A stretch of DNA of 64,000 bases from Candidatus Avedoeria danica (GTDB taxonomy: Bacteria; Chloroflexota; Anaerolineae; Epilineales; Epilineaceae): assembly GCA_016703025.1 (NCBI GenBank), contig JADJCV010000004.1, forward strand, positions 1,553,501 through 1,617,500, read 5' to 3'. The notes under the pieces were generated by a model that saw only the letters and a program-made list of their open reading frames with translations, was not told where the DNA came from and made no database searches. Shown one piece after another: positions 1-8,558 of this stretch. Each line of letters starts with the position of its first letter. The first letter of the stretch is position 1. Position numbers and translations under genes: made by a program.

Positions 1-2565
1 GCCCTGCGCCGCGTACAGCGACGGCGCGAAGAACGCGTAGCCGCCGTACACGCTGTCGTACTTGCCGAGCCACTCGCCGGCGACCCCCTCGTAGCTGGCC
101 GCCACGTTCACCTCCGGCCGCAGGTCGCCCGGGCACTTGCGCAGCACCTCGACGGCGATCGGCTGGCACGGCGGGGAGTGGAAGTTGAAGCCGTTCCAGA
201 AGCCGCCCTCGGTGAACGCCTGGAAGAAGCGGCGGTACTCGTGGCAGTTGCCGACCACGGTCTCGAACAGCGTCTCGCACAGCGCGTCCGCATAGTAGTC
301 CTGGCCGTGCGGACCCTGGATCATGTCCGTGTTCGCCGAGAACGCCATGCCGCTCTTGGCGCTCGACGGCAGCTGCGCGCCAAGGAAGTTCCACGTGCTG
401 CCCGGCGCCAGGAGACCGGAGCACTCCACCTTCAGCGGCCCGGCACACTGCGGCGGGCAGAAGCCTGGCGCGCCCCACACCAGGACGAGCACCTTGGCCG
501 GCCGATCGCCGACGTTCTGCGCTTCGATCCAGGCGTCGCAAACCTGATCGTTGCCCAGGTAGCCCAGGATCGGGAGGGCGGCATACGCGCCGATGTTCGG
601 CCGGTCGGGGCTCTGGTTGTAGATCGGCCGCGGCGTCGGGGGCGGCGGGATGAAGGTCGGCGGCGCGGGCGGCGTCGGGAAGCCGCCGGGCGGCTCGAGC
701 GTCGGCGGGCCGGGCGGGACGGGCGGCAGGCCGCCGGGACCGCCGTTCGGGCAGTAGCTGCACGCCTGGTACTGGAACAGCGCCTGGCAGTTCGGACCGT
801 TCGGCTGGATCCAGAGGTACTGGCTCGGCCCCGTCCCCGGGATCGGGTTCCAGCCGACGGGCACGTCCATCCAGACGCGGTACTGGCCGGGCTCGAGGTT
901 GTAGAAGTGCGCGTAGCCATTGCTGCCCTGCAGAAGTCGCATCGAGACGGGCGGCATCGCCGGCGTACCCCACGGCGTGAGGAGCACGGCATACACCGTG
1001 GCCGGGAACGGTCCCGGCAGACCCTGAGTCGTCGGCGATCGGAAAGCCACCGTCTGCACGTCCATCGATCCCGTCCCAGGCCGCCGTGTCGGCGTCGCGC
1101 CCGGCGACGTGCCGCCCCCGGTCGTCGCCGTCGCGGTCACGACGGGCACCGGCGCCGAGGTCGCGGTGCGCGTGGCGGTCGCGACGTTGGGGGTGGGCAG
1201 GGGCGACGTAGCCGATGCGGTCGCCGTACCCGACGGCAGCCCGGTCGGCGACGGGACGGGCGACGTCGGCGTCGGCTCCACGGTCGGCACGGCGACCGTC
1301 GCGGACGGCGCCTTGACGGTCGGCGTGTCGATCGCGCTGCCCGGCGTCGACGTCGGTGGAACGGTGGCGGGTGGTTCGACCGGCGCTTGCGTGGCGGTCG
1401 GCGCGCTCGTCTGCGTCGGCGGCACGGCCGTGTGCGTCGTCGTGGGCGGCACGTCCGTATCCGTCGGCGCGGGTGTTGCGGTGCGCGTGGCCGTCGGCGG
1501 ATCGTCCGTGGGCGTCGGCGGATCGTCCGTGGGCGTCGGCGGGACGTCCGTGGGCTCGGGCGTGGCGGTGCGGGTGGCGGTGCGGGTGGCCGTCGCCGGC
1601 ACATCCGTGTCCGTCGGCTCGGCCGTCGCCGGCGGGACGGCCGTCGGCGGGGCGTCCGTGGGCTCGGGTGTTGCGGTTCGGGTGGCGGTTCGGGTGGCCG
1701 TCGGCGGCACATCCGTGTCCGTCGGCTCGGCCGTCGCCGGCGGGACGACGGTTGGCGGGTCCAGCGTCGGCGTGCGCGTCGGGGGAACCTTGGTGGCCGT
1801 CGGTGCGATGACCACCGGCGTGTTCGTCGGCACGTCGTTCACGGCAAAGCAGCGGCGCGCCCCGCTGTCGCAGGCGGCCGATCCGTCGAGGCTGCGCGCC
1901 TCGTCGTCCGTGCCCCATTGGGCGCAGACCTGGCTCGGGTTGCCGATAAGCGCAAGATCAACGGTCATGTCCACGACGGGGCCGCACGTACCGACCCCTA
2001 GGGTAAACGACAGCCCGCGGCCGCTGGCCGACTGGCCGGCACCGCCGGAAGTCGCGCGGATGCGCCGCCAAGCGGGACTGCCGATCGCGTTGTTCAGGTA
2101 CGCCGGCGGGTCGCTCGATGCCCAGTCGTCGCTGAAGCGGCCGTTGCCGTTCGGGTCGTCGAGCAGCGTCAGCTCACCCATGCCGTCCGAGTCCGCCGCA
2201 CCGCCGGCCGCGACGTCGCGGTCTTCGAGCATGAGCAGGAACGAGCCGTGATCCGTCTCGATCCGCCACTTGTAGCGCGCGTCCGCGACGGCGCCGCCGG
2301 CGGACGGCCAGCCGGGCGCGCCGGCAAGGCAGACGCGCAGCGCCAGCTGGTCGCGCCCGAGGCGGTACCAGGCGGTGTTCACGTCGCGGCCGGCGTCGGT
2401 CGGCGGACAATTCGCCGGGCCGTCGTCGTCGAGGATCGTCCAACCGGCCTGCTGCGTCGCACCGGTGGACGGCTGCCCACCGAGGAGGGCCGGCAGCAGG
2501 CCGGCGGCAAGACCGATCACGAACAGCGGAGCCACAAGGATTGCGCGGCCGAAACGCCCCATCAT
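1..2565 (-). CDS. Secreted protein with Thr/Pro-rich linker (3' end beyond the window)
   Basis: This minus-strand frame is open from a tandem ATG-ATG start (2565 or 2562) to the first base of the window, giving at least 855 codons without a stop. A GAGGTGG ribosome site lies just upstream and suits the second ATG better. The protein begins with a hydrophobic signal peptide (about residues 4-28). An N-terminal globular domain follows to about residue 235, with motifs such as YKWRIETD and GSFLLMLEDRD. A Thr/Ala/Pro-rich linker (about 250-490) comes next. The C-terminal part has a carboxypeptidase-regulatory or SdrD-B-like stretch (NLEPGQYRVWMDVP) and then a Cys-containing domain that runs off the edge. 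The layout suggests an exported surface protein. No enzymatic motif is visible and the function is unknown. Confidence 0.8.
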   Translation of the reverse strand, partial: MMGRFGRAILVAPLFVIGLAAGLLPALLGGQPSTGATQQAGWTILDDDGPANCPPTDAGRDVNTAWYRLGRDQLALRVCLAGAPGWPSAGGAVADARYKWRIETDHGSFLLMLEDRDVAAGGAADSDGMGELTLLDDPNGNGRFSDDWASSDPPAYLNNAIGSPAWRRIRATSGGAGQSASGRGLSFTLGVGTCGPVVDMTVDLALIGNPSQVCAQWGTDDEARSLDGSAACDSGARRCFAVNDVPTNTPVVIAPTATKVPPTRTPTLDPPTVVPPATAEPTDTDVPPTATRTATRTATPEPTDAPPTAVPPATAEPTDTDVPATATRTATRTATPEPTDVPPTPTDDPPTPTDDPPTATRTATPAPTDTDVPPTTTHTAVPPTQTSAPTATQAPVEPPATVPPTSTPGSAIDTPTVKAPSATVAVPTVEPTPTSPVPSPTGLPSGTATASATSPLPTPNVATATRTATSAPVPVVTATATTGGGTSPGATPTRRPGTGSMDVQTVAFRSPTTQGLPGPFPATVYAVLLTPWGTPAMPPVSMRLLQGSNGYAHFYNLEPGQYRVWMDVPVGWNPIPGTGPSQYLWIQPNGPNCQALFQYQACSYCPNGGPGGLPPVPPGPPTLEPPGGFPTPPAPPTFIPPPPTPRPIYNQSPDRPNIGAYAALPILGYLGNDQVCDAWIEAQNVGDRPAKVLVLVWGAPGFCPPQCAGPLKVECSGLLAPGSTWNFLGAQLPSSAKSGMAFSANTDMIQGPHGQDYYADALCETLFETVVGNCHEYRRFFQAFTEGGFWNGFNFHSPPCQPIAVEVLRKCPGDLRPEVNVAASYEGVAGEWLGKYDSVYGGYAFFAPSLYAAQG
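1541..1747 (-). repeat. 108-bp tandem duplication in the Thr/Pro linker
   Basis: Two near-identical units (about 1541-1638 and 1649-1747) repeat with a period of about 108 bases, that is 36 residues, inside the linker of the first gene. Just beyond them (1490-1550) a shorter unit containing GGATCGTCCGTG is repeated. All units encode TATRTATPEPTD-like peptides in frame, so copy-number change would alter linker length without breaking the frame. Confidence 0.8.
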
Positions 2566-2742
2566 TCCACCTCACGGACGGAGGCCGCGCATGGCCGCGG
2601 CTCCGATGACCGAATGAATATCGCCCAACGGAACGACCCTTGCGCTGCGGCGCAGGTGCGCCGCCGGCGTGTGGGTCGATTCGGGGGCGATAACGGTGTT
2701 CGCGGCGTCGCGTTAGGGCCAGTTGCCGCGGCATCGGCTGCG

Positions 2743-3717
2743 TCAGAGGTCGTCGCCGGACCCGTCGGTGTTGCGCCAGGCGACGGGCATGGCGTGCGTG
2801 TTGCGCGCCCAGCCCGGGCGGCCGGTCGCGTCGAGCACGATCAGCCCCGCTTGGCCGCCGGTGCGGTCGGCCAGATAGCGGACAGCCGCCGGCGCGGCAT
2901 CTTCGGCGGTGGCGCCCTGGCACATCGACAGGCCGGTGTGGTGGGCCAGGCAGACGCGCATGATCAACTCGCCGTGCCCGGTGCACGACACGGCGCCGCC
3001 CCGGTCGTCCGCCCACGCCCCGCTGCCGATGATCGGCGAGTCGCCCACGCGACCGGGCCATTTGTCGCTCATCCCGCCGGTCGAAGTGGCGGCGGCGAAG
3101 TGCCCGAACGCGTCGCACGCGACGGCGCCGACGGTGTCGCCGGGCAGTGCCGGCGTGCGGGCGGCGGGCGGCGCGCCGTCGGGCACCTCGTCCGGCGCAC
3201 CGTCCGGCACACCGTCGGGCGAGCGGAGACGATCGTGCTCGTCCGGCTCGGCGGGCGTCGTGCCGGCGCGGCCGGCCAGCCAGCGGGCGTGCACGTCGGG
3301 CGCGATGAGCGCAAGGCCGGGCACCGTCAGACCGCACTCGCGGGCGAAGCGGTGCGCGCCATCGCCGACGAGGAGGTGGTGCGGGCAACCGTCCATCACG
3401 CGGCGGGCCAGCGTGATCGGGTTCTTCACACCGTGCACCGCGGCCACTGCCCCGAAGCGCAGCGTCTCGCCGTCCACAAGGATCGCGTCGAGTTCGACTT
3501 CGCCGTCCCGGTTCAGGTAGCTGCCGTAGCCGGCGTCGAACAGCGGATCGTCCTCGAGGAGGCGAACGGCAGCCTCGACGGCGTCGAGGGCGGAGCCGCC
3601 GCGCAGCAGGACGTGCCAGCCGGCGTCGGCCGCCGCCCGGGCAGCGGCGCGCTTGGCCGGCACGTTGGACGGCGCGTGGAAGCCGGCGCCGCCGTGGACG
3701 AGGATGGAGGGCACCAC
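2743..3717 (-). CDS. Isoaspartyl peptidase / L-asparaginase (T2 family, Ntn hydrolase)
   Basis: A protein of 324 residues from a GTG start, beginning VVPSILVHGGAG, the hallmark N-terminus of plant-type asparaginases and isoaspartyl peptidases. These hydrolyse beta-aspartyl peptides or asparagine after autoproteolysis that exposes an N-terminal Thr. The expected nucleophile is Thr195 in GDTVGAVA. ATSTGG, RVGDSPIIGSGAWAD and TGHGE follow, all conserved substrate-site motifs of the family. A low-complexity insertion with repeated PDG(V/A)P just before the cleavage site lengthens the linker that is normally flexible. No strong ribosome site is visible. The start follows the CAP-dockerin stop by 23 bases, so co-transcription and reinitiation are likely. 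A second GTG at 3714 is equally possible. No signal peptide is present, so the enzyme is probably cytoplasmic. Confidence 0.88.
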   Translation of the reverse strand: MVPSILVHGGAGFHAPSNVPAKRAAARAAADAGWHVLLRGGSALDAVEAAVRLLEDDPLFDAGYGSYLNRDGEVELDAILVDGETLRFGAVAAVHGVKNPITLARRVMDGCPHHLLVGDGAHRFARECGLTVPGLALIAPDVHARWLAGRAGTTPAEPDEHDRLRSPDGVPDGAPDEVPDGAPPAARTPALPGDTVGAVACDAFGHFAAATSTGGMSDKWPGRVGDSPIIGSGAWADDRGGAVSCTGHGELIMRVCLAHHTGLSMCQGATAEDAAPAAVRYLADRTGGQAGLIVLDATGRPGWARNTHAMPVAWRNTDGSGDDL

Positions 3718-3740
3718 GACGGCGCTTGTCTGCGTCGGGC

Positions 3741-4514
3741 CTACGGGCAGCTCGCGCCCATTGCCTTGACGACGCCGAAGACATCGTACAGATCGATCAT
3801 GCCGTTCGGGACGACGTCGTAGCGCGGATCCCACGTGGCGGCGCCGGGCGTGTCGAGGAACCGACCGCTCACGGCCTCGACGTCGAGGCGGTTCACGATC
3901 CGGTCGGCGTTCACGTCCTCGGCGATCTTGCACTCCTGCGGCTTCGCCGTGGGCTGCGGGGCGCGCGGCGGCGTCACGGTGCGGTAATCGGGCTGCGGCA
4001 CGGCGAACACCTGGGTCCAGACCGGGCTGAAGTCGATGGGCTGCGGGCTGTAGGCCACGCCGATGTCCGTGTACTTGCTGGACAGGATGTTCTTGCGGTG
4101 GCCGCTCGAGTTCATCCAACTGTCCATCACCGCCGCCGCGTCGGGCTGGCCCTGTGCGATGTTCTCGCCGACCGTGACGGCCATGTAGCCCGTCTTCCTC
4201 ACGCGGTCGCCCGGCGCGCCGTCGCCACAGCCGGTGTGGGAGAAGCACTTCTTGGCGACCATGTGCTCGTTGTGCGCCCACGCCGCTTCCTGCAGCGAAT
4301 AGTTCACGATGAGCGGCTTCTGGCCTGCCTTCTTGCGCTCGGCATTCACGAGGTCGACGACGGCCTGCTCTTCCGGCAGGATCCGCTCGCCGGGCGCCGA
4401 GGCCGATGTGGCCTGCGCTTGGAAGAAGACAAGCAACGCGGCCGCAACGAGCGGCAGCGCGAGCCAGCTGCGGCGCAGATCGAACTGATGACCCTTGACC
4501 GGATTCTGGACCAT
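3741..4514 (-). CDS. Secreted CAP (SCP/PR1)-domain protein with C-terminal dockerin-like pair
   Basis: A protein of 257 residues. The ATG at 4514 is chosen because GAGGTGGG lies two bases upstream and a signal peptide starts soon after (hydrophobic stretch LALPLVAAALLVFF). The CAP domain spans about residues 45-165 and shows VVDLVNAERKKAG, HNEHMV, FSHTG, VGENIA and the GHRKNIL signature. The C-terminal 60 residues contain two EF-hand-like dockerin repeats: DVNADRIVNRLDVEAV and, further on, VPNGMIDLYDVFGVV. CAP domains occur in extracellular proteins of varied or unknown function, and dockerin repeats bind calcium and cohesins. No cohesin is visible here, so the repeats may only stabilise the fold. 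The gene is divergent from the E1 dehydrogenase gene. Confidence 0.87.
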   Translation of the reverse strand: MVQNPVKGHQFDLRRSWLALPLVAAALLVFFQAQATSASAPGERILPEEQAVVDLVNAERKKAGQKPLIVNYSLQEAAWAHNEHMVAKKCFSHTGCGDGAPGDRVRKTGYMAVTVGENIAQGQPDAAAVMDSWMNSSGHRKNILSSKYTDIGVAYSPQPIDFSPVWTQVFAVPQPDYRTVTPPRAPQPTAKPQECKIAEDVNADRIVNRLDVEAVSGRFLDTPGAATWDPRYDVVPNGMIDLYDVFGVVKAMGASCP

Positions 4515-4609
4515 GTCCCACCTCGTTCGTCGGTACGGTGGTTCATCCAAACGATGGATGGCGTCGGCATACGGATGAAGGCCCTGGGCGTGAAGCGGGG
4601 CCGTTGGGT

Positions 4610-4636
4610 AGTATACCACGCGGGTCGCGGCGTCAA
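4610..4636 (-). promoter_or_regulatory. Candidate sigma-70 promoter for the CAP-dockerin / isoaspartyl peptidase unit
   Basis: On the minus strand TTGACG (4636-4631) and TATACT (4615-4610) are separated by 15 bases, about 95 bases before the CAP gene start. The spacer is short, so confidence is limited. Confidence 0.4.
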
Positions 4637-4706
4637 GAACGGCCTCCACGGCTGTGCTATCCTCAGCCACCTTTGTCCCGCCCCGCTGCCGCGCCGGAGT
4701 GCCGCG

Positions 4707-6950
4707 ATGTTCACCGCCCCGACCGCCCCGCCGTCCGCCGCCCCGCCCTCTTCAGCCCCGGCCGCCCTCGACCGCTCCGCCGCCGTCGACCGCGTGGACT
4801 GGCTGGCCGTCGCCCGGACGGTGCTCACCTCGCGGGCGATCGATGCCACCGAGGAGCGGGAGCTTGCGCCGAGCGGGCTCGTGAAGTACCAGTTCTCGGC
4901 GCGCGGCCACGAGTTGGCCCAGGCGCTGCTCGGCCTCTGGCTCGACCACCCGCACGACGCCGCCACGGTGTACTACCGCTCCCGCCCGTTCATGCTGACC
5001 GCCGGCCTCGAGCCCGAGGAGGCGATGGCGGCGACGATGGCCCGCGCCGGCTCGCCGACCGGCGGCCGCGACATCGGCGTCGTGTTCTCGTTGCCGTCGC
5101 GCGGGCGCCAGACCGTGCTGCCGATGAGCGGCGACGTCGGCGCACAGTACACGCCGGCCGTCGGCTGGGCGCACGGGATCCGCTACCGGTCCGAGATCCT
5201 CGGCGAGACCGAGTGGGGCGGTGCGATCGCGGTCGTGCTCGGCGGCGACGGGAGCTGCGCGACGCCGGGCTTCTGGGCGGCGCTGAACATGGCCGCCACC
5301 GGCCGGCTGCCGCTCCTGATGCTCATCGAGGACAACGGCTATGCGATCAGCGTGCCCTCGACGTTTCAGACGCCGGGCGCCAACATCGCGTCCAACCTGG
5401 CCAGCTACGAGGGCGTCCTCATCCTCGACGGCGACGGCACGGATCCCGCCCTCGCGGCCGGCCTGATCGACCGGGCCGTCGCGCACGTCCGCTCGGGCAC
5501 CGGACCGTGTTTGCTCCGCCTGGCCGTGCCGCGGCTGTGCGGGCACTCCATCCAGGACAACCAGTCCTACAAGGACGACGCCACCCGCCAGGCCGAGGAG
5601 GCCCGCGATCCGCTGCCGCGGCTCAAGGCGTTCCTCGTGCCGAGCCGGTTGGACGAGTCCTCCTGGGACGATCTTGTCAGCCAGGTCGAAACCGACGTCG
5701 CCGCGGCACGGCTGCGGGCGGAAGCACAGCCGGATGGCGATCCGGCGACGGCGGCGACGCGCGTGTTCTCGTCGGTCGGCGGGATCCGCCGCGCAGGCGA
5801 GGCGTCGAGTGGGCGGCTGTCCGCGTCGGCGGCGACGGACGGCGACATCGTGCAGGTCGTCGGCGGCACGCGCCCCGAGGGCGTCGGGCTGACCGCCGAC
5901 TGGGAGGCAGCACCCCAGCCGCCCGAGCCGGTCCGGATCAACATGGTCGACGCGATTCGCCTCGCGCTCGAGGCCGAGCTGGCCGTGCAACCGCGGCTCG
6001 TCGTCTTTGGCGAGGATGTCGGCGTGAAGGGCGGCGTGCACGGCCTGACGCGCGACATGCAGTTGAAGTTCGGCCCAGCGCGCGTGTTCGACACGGCGCT
6101 GACGGAGGAAGGGATCATCGGCCGGGCGGTCGGCCTGGCCTATGCCGGCCTCGTGCCCGTGCCCGAGATCCAGTTCCGGAAGTACGCCGACCCGGCGACC
6201 GAGCAGCTGAACGACTGCGGCACGGTCCGGTGGCGGACGAACGGCCGGTTCGCGGCACCGGTCATCGTCCGGATGCCGGTCGGTTTCAGCCCGGCGACGG
6301 GCGATCCGTGGCACAGCATTTCCGGCGAGAGCGTCTTCGCCCACAGCTTCGGCTGGCGGGTCGTGATGCCGTCCAACGCCGAGGACGCCGTCGGCCTGCT
6401 GCGGACGGCGCTGCGCGGCGACGACCCGGTCTACTTTCTGGAGCACCGCGCCCTGTACTTCGGCGCCCAGGCCCGCCGCCCCTATCCAGGCGACAGCTAC
6501 GCGATTCCGTTCGGCGTCGCGAACCGCGTGCGGGCAGGGGACGATCTGACGGTCGTGACGTGGGGCGCGATGGTGCACCGGTGCCTGGAAGCGGCCGAGG
6601 CGCTCGATCGAGAGGCCGCGGAGGCGGGCGGCGATCGGCACGGCGTCCCGAGCGCGTCCGTCGACATCCTCGACCTGCGCACGATCGTCCCATGGGACCG
6701 CGGGGCGGTGCTGGAGAGCGTCCGTCGAACGGGCCGGTGCCTGATCGTCCACGAGGACAACCTGACGGCCGGCTTCGGCGGTGAGATCGCGGCGGTCGTG
6801 GCGCAGGAGGCGTTCGACGTGCTGGATGCGCCGGTGGTGCGGGTGGGGGCGCCGGACTGCCCGGTGCCGTACAGCTTGGCGTTGATGGAGGGGGTCGTAC
6901 CGACGGTGGGGGAGATTGCGGGGCGGATGCGGGCGTTGTTGGGGTTCTGA
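4707..6950 (+). CDS. Fused E1 alpha-beta subunit of a 2-oxoacid dehydrogenase complex
   Basis: A protein of 747 residues. ATG 4707 has GGAG eight bases upstream. The N-terminal half (about 35-370) is the TPP-binding alpha subunit: YYRSRPFML, the thiamine motif GGDGS (179-183) and EDNGYAIS (about 208-215). The C-terminal half (about 410-747) is the beta subunit, with FGEDVG, ALTEEGIIGRAVG, EIQFRKYADPA and VHEDNLTAGFGGE. The enzyme decarboxylates a 2-oxoacid (pyruvate or a branched-chain acid) and transfers the acyl group to a lipoyl E2. Such fusions are known in bacterial branched-chain or pyruvate dehydrogenases. No E2 or E3 gene is nearby, so the substrate cannot be fixed. The region between the halves (about 370-405) is non-conserved linker. 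Confidence 0.92.
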   Translation: MFTAPTAPPSAAPPSSAPAALDRSAAVDRVDWLAVARTVLTSRAIDATEERELAPSGLVKYQFSARGHELAQALLGLWLDHPHDAATVYYRSRPFMLTAGLEPEEAMAATMARAGSPTGGRDIGVVFSLPSRGRQTVLPMSGDVGAQYTPAVGWAHGIRYRSEILGETEWGGAIAVVLGGDGSCATPGFWAALNMAATGRLPLLMLIEDNGYAISVPSTFQTPGANIASNLASYEGVLILDGDGTDPALAAGLIDRAVAHVRSGTGPCLLRLAVPRLCGHSIQDNQSYKDDATRQAEEARDPLPRLKAFLVPSRLDESSWDDLVSQVETDVAAARLRAEAQPDGDPATAATRVFSSVGGIRRAGEASSGRLSASAATDGDIVQVVGGTRPEGVGLTADWEAAPQPPEPVRINMVDAIRLALEAELAVQPRLVVFGEDVGVKGGVHGLTRDMQLKFGPARVFDTALTEEGIIGRAVGLAYAGLVPVPEIQFRKYADPATEQLNDCGTVRWRTNGRFAAPVIVRMPVGFSPATGDPWHSISGESVFAHSFGWRVVMPSNAEDAVGLLRTALRGDDPVYFLEHRALYFGAQARRPYPGDSYAIPFGVANRVRAGDDLTVVTWGAMVHRCLEAAEALDREAAEAGGDRHGVPSASVDILDLRTIVPWDRGAVLESVRRTGRCLIVHEDNLTAGFGGEIAAVVAQEAFDVLDAPVVRVGAPDCPVPYSLALMEGVVPTVGEIAGRMRALLGF

Positions 6951-6973
6951 AGGGCGGCCGGCGTCGTCCGTTC

Positions 6974-7345
6974 TCAGAGCAAGGGCCATCGATGCCCGCA
7001 GGCATGACACGTCGCGAGACGGCCGGTTCGCCGCGTGTGCGCATGGCCCCACAGCCGCACCGCCGCAACCACGAACGGAACGACCACGACCGCGCCAAGG
7101 AACACGCCTTCGACGGTGGGCTGCCACTCTGCAGCGCTCCCGCCGTCGCGCAGGAGCCGCACGATCTGGTACGCCGTGCTGACGACGATGATCGATCCGA
7201 TCACGCCGATCCAGCGTAGCGACAAGTTCGCCCTGCGGATCCTGCCCCGCGTGATCCGGTCGTCCGCCGCGGCCGCCTCGATCGAAACCAGCGGGCTGGC
7301 GCAGTGCGGGCAGGCGACGTCATCGAGGAGGACGTGGTCGGGCAC
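6974..7345 (-). CDS. Small two-helix membrane protein with split zinc ribbon
   Basis: A protein of about 123 residues, read from a GTG at 7345. No strong ribosome site is visible, so the start is uncertain. It has CPHC near the N-terminus (Cys12, Cys15) and CHACGH at the extreme C-terminus (Cys113, Cys116). Two predicted transmembrane helices lie between them (around 43-60 and 77-97). If both termini face the cytoplasm the four cysteines could form one zinc ribbon. It follows the amine-oxidase-like gene on the same strand after about 70 bases. Function unknown. Confidence 0.6.
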   Translation of the reverse strand: MPDHVLLDDVACPHCASPLVSIEAAAADDRITRGRIRRANLSLRWIGVIGSIIVVSTAYQIVRLLRDGGSAAEWQPTVEGVFLGAVVVVPFVVAAVRLWGHAHTRRTGRLATCHACGHRWPLL

Positions 7346-7415
7346 GGTCGGTTGCCGTAGCGTATCGGGCGTCTCGGCGAGGCGCAGCGAGCGCGGAGCC
7401 TGCGGCCCCCGCTCC

Positions 7416-8558
7416 CTACGGCCCCCGCCCCATGAAGTCCCGCGGCCGCATGTGGAACCCCACCCACTCCACCGGCATGTACGGCGCATCCTCGCTGCGG
7501 ACCTCGTGGTAGGCGTGCACGGCGTACCAGATGACGATGTCGTCGTTGATCACGTTGTCGCCCGTGATGTACGTGCTCAGGATGTCGGCGTCGTCCGTGC
7601 TGACGAAGCGCTCGCCGGGCTTCTGCTTGGTGACCCAGAACTCGCCGCGCGAGAAGCCCTCGTTGGGCTTGGCGCGCAGCTGGCCGTCGCCGGGGCTCGG
7701 GATCAGCTCGTAGCTCATCGCCAGGCCCTGGCTGTTGCCGCGGTTGTGGTCCACGACGCGCCACTTGCGGAACGTCGTCAGGTCGGTCGGGCGATAGGTC
7801 TCGCCCAGCAGCGTGTTCCAGCCGTTCGCGCCCGTGGCGCCGCCGCCGGTGACCGGGGCGACGCGGTAGAACTCCTCGACGCTGTCGCCCTCGGGATCCT
7901 CGATGTCGATGTCCAGGCGCCAGTACACGTTGTGCAGATGGGCCGTGTTGCCGAACTGGAGCGCGCCGGCGAGGCCGACCTCGGGATGGATCGTTCCGTC
8001 GTCGTGGAACATCCAGCTCGTCAGGTAGTTGTACGCGCCCATCTGGCTGCTCACCAGGAGCCGCAGCGCCTTGCCCCGCCGCCCGGCGCAGTTGCCGGCG
8101 CAGAAGCGCGATGCGATCCCGCTGTCCATGATCTCACGGCACACCTTGCCGCCCTGCAGGAGCGAGCCGTGCGCACAGTCGATCGGCTGGTTAAGCGGCT
8201 GCATTGCCGCGCCGAGCCCGTACGCCACGTCGTGGTAGCGCGGCGTGCCGGTCTCGTACGGGACGAAGATCTGGGCGACCGTGCCGTCGCTCATCACGTG
8301 CTGCCAGCCGTCCGGGCTCTTGTAGAACGCCTGCGTGATCGCCAAGCCCTCGTTCGCCCGGATCTCCCAGCAGATGGACCAGTTCGCGCCCTCGGCCAGG
8401 TTCTGGCCGCCGCAATAGGCGCTGGCCTGGGCGGACACCGCGACGGGACGGCCAAAGAGCGCGATCGCCAGGACGGCCAGCCCGGCGGCGATCCCCGCCA
8501 GCCGACCTCGATGCCGCGGTTGTTCGATGATCACTGCAGCGCTCCCATCTGCGCTCAC
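7416..8558 (-). CDS. Short copper-amine-oxidase-like protein (catalytic domain only)
   Basis: A protein of 380 residues. The GTG start overlaps the stop of the upstream lipoprotein gene as GTGA, so the two are probably translationally coupled. A signal peptide covers about residues 18-44. Features of the copper amine oxidase catalytic domain include AYNYLTSWMFHDDGTI (176 is the candidate topaquinone Tyr; the usual N-Y-D/E-Y is A-Y-N-Y here) and the copper pair His207-x-His209 in HLHNVYWRLDID. Others are ELIPSPG, FWVTKQKPGER, DIVIWYAVHAYH with the third ligand near His351, and SEDAPYMPVEWVGFHM. Known family members oxidise primary amines to aldehydes with release of ammonia and hydrogen peroxide. 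The normal N2/N3 domains are missing and the Tyr-to-His spacing is shorter than usual, so activity is not assured. Confidence 0.75.
   Translation of the reverse strand: MSADGSAAVIIEQPRHRGRLAGIAAGLAVLAIALFGRPVAVSAQASAYCGGQNLAEGANWSICWEIRANEGLAITQAFYKSPDGWQHVMSDGTVAQIFVPYETGTPRYHDVAYGLGAAMQPLNQPIDCAHGSLLQGGKVCREIMDSGIASRFCAGNCAGRRGKALRLLVSSQMGAYNYLTSWMFHDDGTIHPEVGLAGALQFGNTAHLHNVYWRLDIDIEDPEGDSVEEFYRVAPVTGGGATGANGWNTLLGETYRPTDLTTFRKWRVVDHNRGNSQGLAMSYELIPSPGDGQLRAKPNEGFSRGEFWVTKQKPGERFVSTDDADILSTYITGDNVINDDIVIWYAVHAYHEVRSEDAPYMPVEWVGFHMRPRDFMGRGP

Noticed and set aside
178..2251. Long plus-strand frames over the first gene, including an Ala/Val/Gly-rich one at 1109-2251
   Set aside because: They are antisense images of the Thr/Pro linker frame on the minus strand, have no ribosome site or family pattern, and the minus frame has signal peptide and domains.
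2248..6784. Long plus-strand Arg/Gly-rich frames over the asparaginase, CAP and E1 genes (2248-3822, 4538-6784)
   Set aside because: They are shifted or antisense shadows of genes with clear family motifs.
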